From assembly GCF_010015445.1 (NCBI RefSeq), contig NC_053120.1, positions 3,274,666 to 3,338,665 of the forward strand: a stretch of 64,000 bases of DNA, read 5' to 3'. Below are positions 33,470-44,402 of the stretch, in pieces. The position numbers were made by a program, and so were the translations under genes. Position 1 is the first letter of the stretch. Every line of letters begins with the position of its first letter. The notes under the pieces are model-generated. The model was not told the DNA's origin, did not search any database, and worked only from the letters and a program-made list of their open reading frames with translations. The DNA is from Perca fluviatilis (Eukaryota; Chordata; Actinopteri; Perciformes; Percidae).

Positions 33470-33988
33470 TCACGTGTACAAAGAATGTTTGTCACCATTG
33501 TAGGGGAAGTTCCCTTTCTTTCCATCACAGAACTTATCAAAAGGTGTTGGAGTGTTTTTTGTGGGATAGTCACAGCAGCTGCATTTTTGGTTAAAGACCA
33601 GATTTGATGGGCAGTGTTGGAGGTAGGGTCTTCGCCCCCAACAATTGTAAAAAGAATATGGGTCAGCAGGGTTAGTGTATTGCCCATTGCTCTTTCCATT
33701 ACATAAGTTATCAATTGGTGTTTGCGGGATAGTCACAGCAGCTGCATATTGGGTTAAAGACCAGGTTTGATGGGCAGTATTGGAGGTAGGCTATTCCATT
33801 ACCACAATTGTAAAAAGAATGTGGGTCAGCAGGGTTGGGGGATAGCCCACTGATCCTTCCATTACAGGTGTTTGGTGTAGTTGTAGTAGGTGGAGTTGTA
33901 GTTGTGGTAGGGGAGTTGTAGTTGTGGTAGGGGGAGTTGTAGTTGTGGTAGGGGGAGTTACAGGATAGTCACAGCAGCTGCATTTTTG
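33470..33988 (-). pseudogene. Orphaned CBM14 repeats of the chitin-binding gene
   Basis: Downstream of the retro-insertion the minus strand still carries the end of repeat 3 (CSCCDYP), a short Thr/Pro linker, repeat 4 (NTCNGRISGLSPNPADPHSF), repeat 5 (DNLCNGKSNGQYTNPADPYS then CPSNLVFNQKCSCCDYP) and the beginning of repeat 6 (FCDGKKGNFPYNGDKHSLYT, then TGA). The frame changes at least twice, in the C-run of a linker and between repeats 4 and 5. These repeats no longer belong to the open frame that ends at 34022. Confidence 0.8.
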
Positions 33989-33998
33989 GTTAAAGACC

Positions 33999-34189
33999 TT
34001 TTTTTTTGTTTTTTTTCAATTTTATTTATTGTTTTTCTGTTTAACAAAGAAGAAACAGCACAGCAGAACATAAGAAAGCAACCCACCCATAGACAAGAAA
34101 AAAACAGACAATAACAATAGAATAACAATTAGGTAGCTAAATGAAAAAGAAAATATTGTAACAAAGTATGCATACATTATACATGTAAA
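33999..34189 (-). mobile_element. LINE-like retro-insertion with poly(A) and 10 bp TSD inside the gene
   Basis: 191 bp inserted on the minus strand, ending in AACAATAAATAAAATTG and a poly(A) run interrupted once. It is flanked by direct repeats GTTAAAGACC (33989-33998 and 34190-34199). GTTAAAGACC is part of the CBM14 coding repeat, so the pre-insertion sequence is evident. It looks like a 5'-truncated non-LTR 3' end. Confidence 0.9.
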
Positions 34190-35310
34190 GTTAAAGACCA
34201 GATTTGATCGGCAGATTTGGAGGTAGGTTCTTCCATCCCAACAATTGTAAAAAGAATATGGGTCAGCAGGGTTAGTGTATTGCCCATTGCTCTTTCCATT
34301 ACAGAAGTTATCAATTGGTGTCGGAGATGTGGTTGTAGTAGGTAGAGTTGTAGTTGTGGTAGGGGAAGTTGTGGTTGTGGTAGGTGGAGTTGTAGTTGTG
34401 GTAGGGGAATTTGTGGTTGTGTTAGGTGGAGTTGTATTTGTAGTAGGTGGAGTTGTAGTTGTGGTAGGTGGAGTTGTAGTTGTAGTAGGTGGAGTTGTAG
34501 TTGTGGTAGGGGGAGTTGTGGTTGTGGTAGGTGGAGTTGTAGTTGTGGTAGGTGGAGTTGTAGTTGTGGTAGGGGGAGTTGTGGGTGTGGTAGGTGGAGT
34601 TGTAGTTGTGGTAGGTGGAGTTGTAGTTGTAGTAGGTGGAGTTGTGGTTGTGGTAGGTGGAGTTGTGGTTGTGGTAGGTGGAGTTGTAGTTGTGGTAGGT
34701 GGAGTTGTAGTTGTAGTAGGTGGAGTTGTGGTTGTGGTAGGGGAAGTTACAGGATAGTCACAGCAGCTGCATGTTTGGTTAAAGACCAGATTTGATGGGC
34801 AGTATTGGAGGTAGGTTCTCCCATCCCCACAATTGTAAAAAGAATGTGGGTCAGCAGGGTTAGTGTATTGCCCATTGCTCTTTCCATTACAGAAGTTATC
34901 AATTGGTGTTGAAGTTGTAGTTCTAGTAGTTGGAGTTGGAGTTGGAGTTGTTGTAGTTGCAGTTGTAGTTGTGGTAGGGGCTGTTCTGGTTGTGGTAGGG
35001 GGAGTTGTAGTTTTGGTAGGTGGAGTTGTAGTTGTAGTTGTAGTTGTGGTAGGGGCAGTTGTGGTTGTGGTAGGGGGAGTTGTAGTTGTGGTAGGGGAAG
35101 TTGTGGTTGTGGTAGGTGGAGTTACAGGATAGTCACAGCAGCTGCATGTTGGGTTAAAGACCAGATTTGATGGGCAGTTTTGGAGGTAGGCTATTCCATT
35201 GCCACAACTGTAAAAAGAGTGTGGGTCAGCAGGGTTGGGGTATAGCCCACTGATCTCTCCATTACAGATGTTTGGTGGCACTGGAGCTGTATCCGTGAGG
35301 CCAGGATAAC
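34022..35310 (-). CDS. Chitin-binding gene, main exon (CBM14 and Thr/Pro repeats)
   Basis: Acceptor CCTTCAG|GT. Reads GYPGLTDTAPVPPNICNGEI onward through two complete CBM14 units and most of a third, then the retro-insertion-derived tail, with TAA at 34022-34024. Confidence 0.8.
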
Positions 35311-35894
35311 CTGAAGGAATCAGATCAGAGTCATATTGTGTTAATTGTTCTTTAACTCTGTTTGATCATAATTTAACATCCCTGCTGAGATGTCTAAAGA
35401 AAGAGCATACATTTGCAAATGTAACAAAGGCAATAAGAGGTGATTACATTAATATGAATGACATTAAATTAAATACACAATAACAACAACCACTGCATGA
35501 CAGGATAAGATATTTTGAATTTCGGTTACCGAGAAACAGAAGATTTTGCAGGTGGCTGAAAAATGAGTTGCCCTGTTTACATAAGTGTGCACCTTTATTT
35601 ATCTGCAAGTGCTATTGATCATGTTTGAAGCATGTTATGAACTTACCCAAGCTGGCGATGATCAAACAGAGCCCTTCAAAGTGACAGAGGTTACAAAAAA
35701 AAACAAAGGTTAGGAGATCAGTTTACCTAAATTAATGGTAATGGTGACACTGTTTTCTGTAAAGAGCTGAATTAAATGAAACAAAAACTATCTGCATGGC
35801 TAGATACCACTGGAGGTAAGTGAGACAATATGCATTACAATAACTTGTCCAGTGTGCCTTACCTGCAGTTAGAGTGAGTTCGCACATGTTGCCA
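34022..35894 (-). CDS. Secreted chitin-binding mucin-like protein (CBM14 repeats)
   Basis: The predicted coding exons are 35863-35887 (ATG at 35887), 35647-35673 and 34022-35310. They join in frame and give 446 residues. The N-terminus MCELTLTAGLCLIIASLG is a signal peptide like that of fish chitinases. Repeats of about 48 residues with the six-Cys CBM14/peritrophin-A pattern occur at 35126-35269 and 34751-34912 (CNGKSNGQYTNPADPHSFYN, then CPSNLVFNQTCSCCDYP). A third begins at 34320. This is the module that ends teleost acidic chitinases. The linkers are PPTTTTT mucin repeats, likely O-glycosylated. The expected role is extracellular chitin binding in gut or mucus. There is no catalytic GH18 domain. 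The third repeat is cut by a retro-insertion, so the last 50 or so residues are a new hydrophobic tail ending KQKNNK. Splice sites are by eye. It could be a decaying gene. Confidence 0.75.
34325..35125 (-). repeat. 21 bp VNTR encoding PPTTTTT
   Basis: About 30 copies of CCACCTACTACAACTACAACT variants in two blocks, 34325-34745 (about 20 copies) and 34920-35125 (more degenerate), separated by CBM14 unit 2. Mostly synonymous ACA/ACT/ACC changes, with S, L, A, N and K replacements in places. Copy number is likely to vary between individuals. Confidence 0.93.
35647..35673 (-). CDS. Chitin-binding gene, 27 nt micro-exon (signal peptide core)
   Basis: TTTGAAG|GG..TTGG|GTAAGT. Joining gives A-GLCLIIASL-G, which completes the hydrophobic core of the signal peptide. 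This is strong support for such a short exon. Confidence 0.7.
35863..35894 (-). CDS. Chitin-binding gene, first coding exon
   Basis: Acceptor CTATATAG|TGGCAAC. The ATG at 35885-35887 has A at -3 (AACATGT). The exon encodes MCELTLTA and ends GCAG|GTAAGG in phase 1. Confidence 0.7.
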
Positions 35895-36469
35895 CTATAT
35901 AGATAAGCAGAAATAAAATGCATTGTATTAACATGCAGCCGAAAAATATGACCATGACTCAAAAACATATCCTCACCCTAAGCTAATATTATTAATATTA
36001 TTTTAAAAATTGCCACACAAATTGCATTTCAAGTTGGAAAACTGCACATCTTTCCTGTTAAAAATGGTCTTAGAAAGTAGGTCAGTTTCCTATTCTGTTG
36101 TGTGTCTATCAGTGCCACTTAGCACAGTTTGTGGGTTTACTTGGTATTGGAACGCTTATTTTCATACACATGTTTGTTTGTGATGGGTTTTTGCCTTTAA
36201 GACGTTGGCACCCAACTTAAACAATCAATGTTGTCCAAGATAAACACTTAAGTTCTTCATACCACAAACTTTTGGCAGATTATTTGTTTTGTAAAAGAAA
36301 TGTTTCATAGCAGGATAGTCATTGTTCAGCATAGTTTAAGTATCTGCTTTACAGCTTTAAAGTAATATCATAATATTGGCATGACACAACTGTACCATCA
36401 CATAGTCAGACCCAAGCTCCTGCTTGAGAAATTATACCATTTTACAGCACCAATGATATTTTCACTTAC

Positions 36470-36516
36470 CTTTATCAGGATGGTGGGTACAGATTCTATC
36501 AGTCATTAAACAGCAC
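36470..36516 (-). other. Predicted 5' UTR exon of the chitin-binding gene
   Basis: GTTACAG|GTGCTG and AAAG|GTAAGT bracket 47 nt. An upstream ATG inside it would open a short ORF (MTDRICTHHPDK...). After splicing this ORF overlaps the true ATG in another frame and ends about 21 nt downstream of it. Predicted from splice signals only. Confidence 0.4.
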
Positions 36517-36981
36517 CTGTAACCATTAAAGAACATCATCAACACTTTAAATACATGAATGTAATCAAAACCGAAAGAAATGAGATAAACTTGAATTAAA
36601 ACAATTTCAAAAGTATAGGAAGAGGAAAGGACATGGCGCTCAGATCAGGAGTGACTCGACTGAACAGGTTGGTTACTGTATGATTATAATCAATCAAGTT
36701 TGATTAATTAATTGCCTGCATCATTCAAAAAAAACTTGTTATGAATGAAAATGATCACATGTACATTATTGGGACAACAAACAATAATAATAACATTAGA
36801 AAGCTACAACATAATAAAAAGAGAAAGATTCTGCACAGTGCCTGCTAGTTCACTCCCCCTCTCTAAAATGCATTTAGTATAGCCAGTTAGAGATTGAGCA
36901 GGTAGGCCATAGCAATATACATAGCAACAACAAAGAATTCACAAAATGTAGTTTGTGAAAATATGTAAAAGGGATACTTAC

Positions 36982-37051
36982 AAATATATTGGTGAAAGAA
37001 GCGTATTGTGTCTGATGGATGTCTGATGGATGTGTGGCTGAGCAGTTTATA
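36982..37051 (-). promoter_or_regulatory. TATA box and first UTR exon of the chitin-binding gene
   Basis: TATAAA on the minus strand at 37046-37051 (CATTATAAACTGC), expected start at about 37016-37020, then a short leader ending ATATTTG at a GTAAGT donor (36981). Spacing and orientation fit the gene at 34022-35894. Confidence 0.5.
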
Positions 37052-37059
37052 ATGGCTAG

Positions 37060-38660
37060 ACAGCTGAGGTAGCTGTTAAACAGGGTACGGATAATTACTC
37101 CAAGTTCCTGTAGTTCCTGGCCAGTTGGCAATAGAATTCCTTCCATCAAAAAATATTTTTTTAATGTCATCATATGTAAGATGTATTGATTTACAGTAGC
37201 CTGACAGCATGTGGTAATTAACTAGGGAGGGGTAATTGCTGCATTGTTGCATGGAATTGTTGCAATGTCCTAATTATACTCTATAACTTGGTTCAAAAGT
37301 TCAGAGTCATAGATTAAGCAAAGTATATAGATAATGTATGTAGGTTAAGAACAACATAACAGAGGCACACAACACAGCGCGGCCTAACTGTGTTTTATAC
37401 CTCCGGGTCTGGAACAGCATGACTGGAGGCATTATATTTTGGGGGGTTCTCTGTCCATTTATCCATCCGTCCATCCGTCCATTCATCTGTCCATCCCATT
37501 CTCGTAAATGTGATATCTAAATAACGCCTTGAGGGATTTACTTCAAATTTGGCACAAACGTCCACTTAGACTCATGGATGAACTGAATACATTTTGGTGG
37601 TCGTAGGTCAATGCCACTGTGACCTCACAAAAACATGTTTTTGGCCATGACTCAAGTGTTACTACCTTAATTATGACATAATTTCACATAACAACAAGTG
37701 TCTTATAGGAAAAAATGATGAAGTGATGACACTTTATATCCAGAAGATCAAAGGTCAACCTCACTGTGACACAATGTTCTACAAAAATGTGTGTCTGGCC
37801 TTTATCGAGCATCATAACTCTGGAACAGAAGGGGAGATTGTAATCATATGTAGTATTTAGTCGGATACTGAAATGGTGACACTAATCTTAAAACTGTGGT
37901 GATTGTATAGATCTTCTGTGCTACCGGGTTAATATGTGCACTCAAGAAAATAATTCATTGGATGAACATGATTTTATCATGCCACCTATATTCCATCTTA
38001 ACAAACCAAGTTAAGTCAACTAACCATCATCATGTTATTTCAACACAGCATACATGTGTTGGTTAAACATAATATCAGTATTTGCATTCAACTAATTTAC
38101 ATCTTGTTGAATATATATGTTTGTTCTTAGTTAATTTAGTTAAATCAATTTAAGTGTATTCTACATTGGTCAAATAATTCAGTAGAACAAAATTTCACCT
38201 TCAACAAATCAACTCATATAAGGTTTGTCAGTTATAGTAATGTCAGTGTTGTTGAATGAAGTGATGTCAATCTTGCTGGTTTAATTAGTGTTGTTTTCAT
38301 TCTTAAGACAAGAATGTATTGTATATGACCAAACATGCATACAAAATTACAACATGCAAATCCATTTTACATTTTTATTTATGCAACATTGGGCTTTATA
38401 AAACATTTTGCCTGCATTACACACGTAGCGAGTAGTCTTCTGTTACACTCACTGTCCAACTAGATAAAAGAAAGTTCTATGGCATTCATTGTTTGTGTAT
38501 GATCACAAAAAGTTTAGACTGAGCCTCATGCGACAATGATAGCAATACTATCACATCCAGTACAAGGATAGTACAGCTGTTAAAACATTAAAATGTAACA
38601 CACACTGGTAACAACATACTGGTATGGGATCAGTACTTGGTCAATTCAGACACTGATCGG
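37060..38660. other. Intergenic, repeat-derived
   Basis: 37400-37900 contains a fish dispersed repeat (CCATCCGTCCATCCGTCC, then TTTACTTCAAATTTGGCACA and GGTCAATGCCACTGTGACCT). The rest is AT-rich with no exon. Confidence 0.45.
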
Positions 38661-38667
38661 TACTTGG

Positions 38668-38868
38668 CCGATTCAGATACCCAAACTTGTGTATCAGCCA
38701 ATACCAAGGTCAAGGTCAAAGTCAAGGTAACTTTATTTATACCCGAAGGTAGATTTGGCTTAAAACGTCTTAAAACTGTAAGCCAAATCTACCTTCGGGT
38801 ATAAATAAAGTTACCTTGAACTTGACCTTGGTATTGGCTGATACACAAGTTTGGGTATCTGAATCGGC
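38668..38868. repeat. Near-perfect 90 bp-arm hairpin, 16 nt loop
   Basis: The left arm 38668-38762 (GCCGATTCAGATACCCAAAC ... AGATTTGGCTTA) is the reverse complement of 38779-38868 (AAGCCAAATCTACCTTCGGG ... GTATCTGAATCGGC). Only a few bases are extra, in the GGTCAAGGTCAAAGTCAAGG part. The arms include a LINE-tail-like stretch (TACCTTCGGGTATAAATAAA). Confidence 0.93.
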
Positions 38869-38912
38869 AAGAAAAAAAGATTGCGTCAGAACATTTCTAA
38901 ACTTTATTACAG

Positions 38913-39200
38913 ATGGAATACTCGACACACTACACGAGCTTCGCCCGCCCGCTATCGATACCAGCGATGTTGCATCTGGCCGGTAGGGACATCATCAGCT
39001 ACGCTAGCCGGCCACCTGTTCCATCCATCCTGCTTGCAAGTGTCCGCTCATTAGACAACAGACTGGATTACCTCCAACGTCAACGAAACTCCCAACGCGA
39101 GTTCAGAGACTGCTGTGTTTTTGTTGTTGTGGAAATATTGCTGTACTGGACTATCCAGCTACCAGGTCTGCTGCTCTGTCACCGGGTAAGACTAGTGGAG
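38913..39200 (+). mobile_element. LINE endonuclease N-terminal fragment
   Basis: PVPSILLASVRSLDNRLDYL then QREFRDCCVFVV corresponds to the start of the apurinic-type endonuclease of fish L2/Rex-like LINEs ('NVRSLDNKLD...'). The ETWL block that should follow is already damaged. Confidence 0.65.
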
Positions 39201-39479
39201 GTGGGCTGTGTTAACATGGACTGCCTGGTGCAGAAATTGGGTGCTTTTATCCAACTAACCGGTAACTGCTGGTGGAGTTTGTGTTAAATGCCGACCAGTC
39301 TACATTCCACGCAAATTTACAGCTGTTTATACTCGGTGTTTACACCAAACGCTAATGCTAGTAGCTATGTGTTAGCTGAACTTTACAGAGCATATAATGT
39401 GTGTGCACTAAATGTAGCCTGTTTCGTATGTCGTTTTTATACAAGGTCGTTTTTATATATTTTAAATGTGTAACACCAC

Positions 39480-39560
39480 TTGAGCCACGGTGAAACGTTT
39501 TTTTGTGTCTATGGTTGAAATGACAATAAAACACACTTGTTGAGTTGATCGTCTCACTGT
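39480..39560 (+). mobile_element. LINE 3' tail
   Basis: TCTATGGTTGAAATGACAAT then AAAACACACTTGTTGAGTTGA resembles the 3' end of the same LINE type. It may be the tail of the fragment at 38913 after an internal deletion. Confidence 0.5.
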
Positions 39561-39780
39561 CTGTCTGGCTTGGGAGTAGAGCTAAAGCTGCAAAGCAAGT
39601 GCATTCTGGGATTTGGTGTCTTTCATCCACATGAGCCAAAAACACATTTTCTGGCTTTTCTCAGCCTAGAAGCCATGTAGACAAGAACCAGTTAGATATG
39701 AATTACCAGTAAATTTGATCAATTCCTTTTTTTAATTTTCAAAAGATAGCAAGCTCTTATAATACTTATACTCATATTTC

Positions 39781-40030
39781 GCCCGTCCAAGAGCCTTGCT
39801 CTGTACGAGGTTACTACCTAAAAGGAAGTTTTTTTCTCACCACTCAAGGATACTACCTAAAAGGAAGTTTTTTCTCACCACTCAAGATTACTACCTAAAA
39901 GAAAGTTTTTCCGCGCGACTGTTGCACTAAATGCTTGCTCTTGGTGGAATTATTGGAATTGTTGGTTCTTTGTAAATTATAGAATGTGGTCTAGACCTAC
40001 TCTACTCCATCCTATGGTCCTGAATATGAT
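39781..40030 (+). mobile_element. L2-like LINE 3' UTR with local triplication
   Basis: A 35-37 bp unit (TACTACCTAAAAGGAAGTTT + TTTCTCACCACTCAAGG) occurs three times at 39812-39915. GCACTAAATGCTTGCTCTTG and GAATGTGGTCTAGACCTACT follow, a common fish LINE 3' UTR. Confidence 0.6.
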
Positions 40031-40547
40031 TAGATACCTCTTTAACTAATGAACTACTAACTCATTATGGCCAGCAGAACTTGCTCTAATCTGCTCTACG
40101 GAGAAACAACAGGTCTTTTTGTTGTGGCCGAAAGTGTTTTCAGTCCAAGCAGGAAGTGCACAGGTGTAATTAATAGCATTGCTAATAGCCCCATACCAGA
40201 GCTGGCCTAGTTTCAGTGTTATTTTCTAGTGAAAACTGGCTTAGCATACTGTCATCATCACTACTATTAGTTACACCTGTGAGTTTCCTGATATGACAGA
40301 AATGATTACTGTGTGTTGTTTGTAAATTAAGATCGTGGCCAGCAGATGTGTTTTTATTTTTGAAATGTTCAATAATATACCGTACTACTAACTAGCTTTG
40401 CCCTCAACCTGCCTGTGTTCCCCCTAAACAACTTTTTTTTTAACTGGCTGCGTTTCTCTGACATCACTGACCGAAATATAAAACTTATCAGTAAGAAATG
40501 AAATTTAAAAATGTTGTAAAAATGCAGCTGGCTAAACAAACATGTTT

Positions 40548-42823
40548 ACCGTATTTCCTCAAATAAAAGCCGGGGCTTTTATTTACCTGAACAGCAGAAG
40601 GTACCAGGCTTGTATTTGAAGCAGGCTTTTATTAGAGGCAGGCCTTTATTAGGGCCCGAGCGCCAACAGCAGCGAAGGCCCTACTGAAACTGAAGGAATT
40701 ATTATTTTCTGCAAAGTAATTGCCTTTTTGAGGGGCTTATCATATTTAAAAACTCACCAAATTTGGTGGTAGCATCAAGTCCGGTGAACAAAAATTGCTC
40801 GCTAGCTCCCCCTAGAAAGTAAAAAAATTGAGCCCCTGCAGTGCGTTTAACGTAGACTCACGAAACTTGGTACACATATGTAACATGTCAAGATGTACAA
40901 AAAACTTCATTAGAGCCATACCCTAAACCCAACAGGAAGTCCGCCATTTTGAATTCAAAGTTCGAAATTAGTGAGATTTTGGCCATTTCCACATGTCGTA
41001 CTTTGGCCGTGGCAGGCGGCCATTTTGTGCGTTTCGCCGCCGAAACAGGAAGTGGGTGTAACTCGAGTGTACGTTGTCCGATTACCTCGAAACTTTTCAG
41101 GATTCATAAGAGTCCAACCCTGAGGACAAATAAAGGCCGATATTTACTTAAAGTCATAGCGCCCCCTAGTGGCAACAGGAAGTAGGCCTAAAAGTCAAGG
41201 TGCTATACTTTAACGAACTCCTCCTAGAGATTTCATCCGATGGACTCCAAACTTGGTCTGCACGATCCCAACACCTTAACGATGAAAAGTTATTAAAAGA
41301 AAAACTTTTCGTCAGACGGTGTGGGCGTGGCGTGGCGGCCATTTTGAGTGTTTAGCGATGAACAAAGAAGTTGTTGTAACTTGAGTGGACGTTGTCGTAT
41401 CTGCCCGAAATTTCTCACGATTGACAAGGGTCCAGGCCTGAGGACACCTACAGGCCAAAATTGACTTTTGGTGATAGCGCCCCCCTCTGGCAACAGGAAA
41501 TGCGCCTTATATGAGAAACATCATCCGATTTACATGAAACTCTGAATGTGTGGTCTACATGTGATACTGAGCAGCCCCCTATAATATGACCACGCCCACT
41601 TACTCAGGCCACGCCCCCTTTCATAACATTTGAACCGTTTAAGGTAAGTCTTGTGTGAGGTATCATTGAACTCAGCAGAGACTTCCTTTTTAATTGGTGA
41701 TGGTTTGACCCGCCCCTCTTATGCATTAGCCACGCCCCTTTTCACAGCTAATGAACCGTATGACGTAGAGTCTTGTGTGAGCTATCGTTGAACTCGGCGG
41801 GGAGTTCCCTTTTCATTGTTGACGATTTGCAGTGTGTGAGTGCCGAGCAAATGCACGGTCGCAAGGAGCGGCGTCCGCCGGTAACCCCGACACGCGCAGA
41901 GGCGCGAGGGCCCGTCCATCGCTGCTCGCAGCTTTAATTTCTAATTCCATCTGTTTGATAAGTATAATTATTTTAAATAAACTGTTTTAAATAAAAAACC
42001 ATAGCGTTCCAGTAGATAGAGATCATTCATTTTTTAAGAAACATTTGCAAAAATATCACCATATACAACAACAGCCAGAAGGGCGACAAAGCAATTTGGG
42101 TCAGAATGAATCAAACACCCCCACTGGTCAGTTTGAACCCTGTAAATGTACCAGGTATTTATTTCAAATACAGGTACTACGATATTGCTGGTAGATTACA
42201 ATAAGAGCATCCAGTAGTTACACCAGTATCTGAGTAACGTTACAGATACTAGCTAGCTTTGTTTCTAGCTCCAGGCTAACGTGTTTCCTCCCACCTCCAG
42301 CTAGCTAGCCGTGCTCTGCTCTGATTGGCTGATCTTGTCAGCTTATCCTCCTGTTTCTTCCAGTCTCAGATTCTCCTGGGGTCAATGTCGAAACGTCACG
42401 CAGCTTTTTCACCCGAGTTTTCCTCCGCATACTTTAAAACTCTTTTCGTTTTGTTGTTGAAAAGTCCGTCACTAGCACCAGAGCCCGTCTTTCTCTGCTA
42501 GCACTAAATGAGCCCCGTGTTACATCCAGTGTAGCTACTGCCATCTACTGGCACCTGTAGGTTACTGCACACTACACCTGGCTGAGTTACACATACAGCC
42601 GCACAGGACAATAATCCAGAAAAACAAAAAAAAGCCCCAAAAAAAAGCATGAATATATTGTTGAATCTGTTAAATTAAATAGGTGGACATATACATTACA
42701 ATGAATTTGAATTTTATTTTGACTTAATGTTATATGAAAGGCATTTAGGAGATTATCCACACTATTTTTTCAGAGGCCCGGCTTTTAATTGACTCCCGGT
42801 TTTTATTTGAGGAAATACGGTAA
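40548..42823. mobile_element. TIR element (TTACCGTATTTCCTCAAATA) hosting a nested repeat
   Basis: TTACCGTATTTCCTCAAATA + AAAGCCGG at 40548 is matched inverted by CCGG + TTTTTATTTGAGGAAATACG + GTAA ending at 42823. The termini have further 'GGCTTTTATT' subrepeats. The 'GGGCCCGAGCGCC' repeat occupies 40651-41938. The remaining interior (41940-42750) has no coding capacity. Confidence 0.7.
40651..41938. mobile_element. 'GGGCCCGAGCGCC' dispersed repeat, short copy
   Basis: Same ends as 3056-5320 (AGGGCCCGAGCGCCAACAGC ... CGTCCATCGCTGCTCGCAGC + TTTAATT) but only two of the 118 bp modules. It includes the shared AACAAAGAAGTTGTTGTAAC and CCAAAATTGACTTTTGG blocks. Confidence 0.8.
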
Positions 42824-43027
42824 TTAGGCAGCTTTCTGTCTGAGATATGGCTTGGACCCAAGTGCAGAAATTTGAGGAGGAAACAGCAGTAGAAATAATA
42901 ATAATTTAATGAGAACACAAAGAGTCTTACAAACATGAGCAGGTGAGTAATCCTGAAAAACAGGAACAAGGAAGGAACGGGGAAAAAATCCAGGAACATA
43001 TCAGACAAAGAAAGCACAGAGTGCCAA

Positions 43028-44313
43028 GTGTCAATTAAATGGGCATCAAGGAAGTCAGAACACACACACACACACACACACAGACACACACACAGTTGTA
43101 TCTGTATTGTAAACGAATGCATGTAAAGATGACAGTTTGAACTCTCAAGCAACATTCTTCTTGATGTGGCAGACTTTGCAGTATGCTGTTGTTTGGTATA
43201 AATCTATTTAAGTTCCACTGGAACCACACCTACTGTATATGTAAGCATAGGTGAGCTGAAGGTGTTTTAGGATACACAGATGATTTTGTCATGCTCTGAT
43301 ATTGTTGCATATTAAAACAAATATAAGCTCTACAATCTGCTCACCTATGCTTACATATACGTGTGGTTCCAGTGGCCTTAAATTGATTTTTACCAAACAA
43401 CAGCATACTGCAAAGTCACAATACCTTACCCATTGTGACAGACTGTTTTGGTCAATTACGGTGATTGTGAAGTCTTCGGTATGGAACAAGCACAACTACC
43501 TTCATCTGCTTCATTGTTTTATACAACTAATTTGCAATCTGAAAAAAGTATGGCTGATGTGTTGTCACCAAGAAGAAGCAGGGGAATGTCTAATTTCATA
43601 GCCACAATCTACATTTACATTTGCACTGCCCACTCAGCAATAAACCTGATGATTAGAGAAGACTACAGGAAAACTCTCTCTATTGGTGCCTGACTCTCAC
43701 TGTTATTAAAGCTGCCACTTATTTTGCTTATTGGTCTTATTGGTCAGTAGTTAAATGACAGCGAGCAGCAGCGCTGGTTGCTATGGTGCTCATAGGGCTC
43801 AGTAAGGGAGTGGAGACAACATCTTTCACAGGTCAACAAGTTATTCAATTGAGATTATACATCTCAAATTACTTCTTTAATTCAATTACTGTGAGTCCAG
43901 TCTGCCAAATATTGTTATCACCTGAGAGAAAAATCTCGAAGTCAAACACATTGATTATACGTTTCAATTATATGTGACACAGAGCAGGTTAGAAAAATGG
44001 CACTGTCTTCCTCCTTCCAGAAATTTCTTGTCATACTGTAGTTCGTAGAGCCAAATATATACTGTATATATATATATATATATATAAATATATATATATA
44101 TATTTATATCCGGTCGATTATATAGTAATCGCCACAACGCTGCAATTTCATAATAACATGTCTGTCCATTTTCCTACATTTTGAGCTGAAATGATGTATG
44201 AAAAGTGAAAATTGCGGCGGACAGAGCAATTTGTTGAGATCATTTTCAGTGGATGATACAGCCCCTTCCCACTATAGGTGTGATCTCATACACTCAAGCT
44301 CTCTCTCTATATA

Positions 44314-44367
<54 letters not shown>

Positions 44368-44402
44368 TTCATCTTACAATGCAGTAAGTGGCTCTGAAGT
44401 CA
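43028..44402. repeat. Segmental duplication, copy B
   Basis: Direct-orientation partner of 29984-33000, about 13 kb away on the other side of the chitin-binding gene. It lacks the hAT-like and SINE inserts. It has expanded (AT)n tracts at 44056-44105 and 44314-44364 and ends where a LINE tail (TCAAGTCAAGTCAGCTTTAT) begins. Confidence 0.88.

Noticed and set aside
34325..34745. Regular 21 bp repeats resembling a CRISPR-like array
   Set aside because: No unique spacers, in-frame coding repeats, eukaryotic context; it is a mucin VNTR.
34275..35132. Val/Gly-repeat ORFs on the plus strand
   Set aside because: Antisense shadow of the PPTTTTT linker repeats of the minus-strand chitin-binding gene.
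38668..38868. microRNA precursor
   Set aside because: The hairpin is far longer and more perfect than a pre-miRNA and contains LINE-tail sequence; better read as a foldback repeat.
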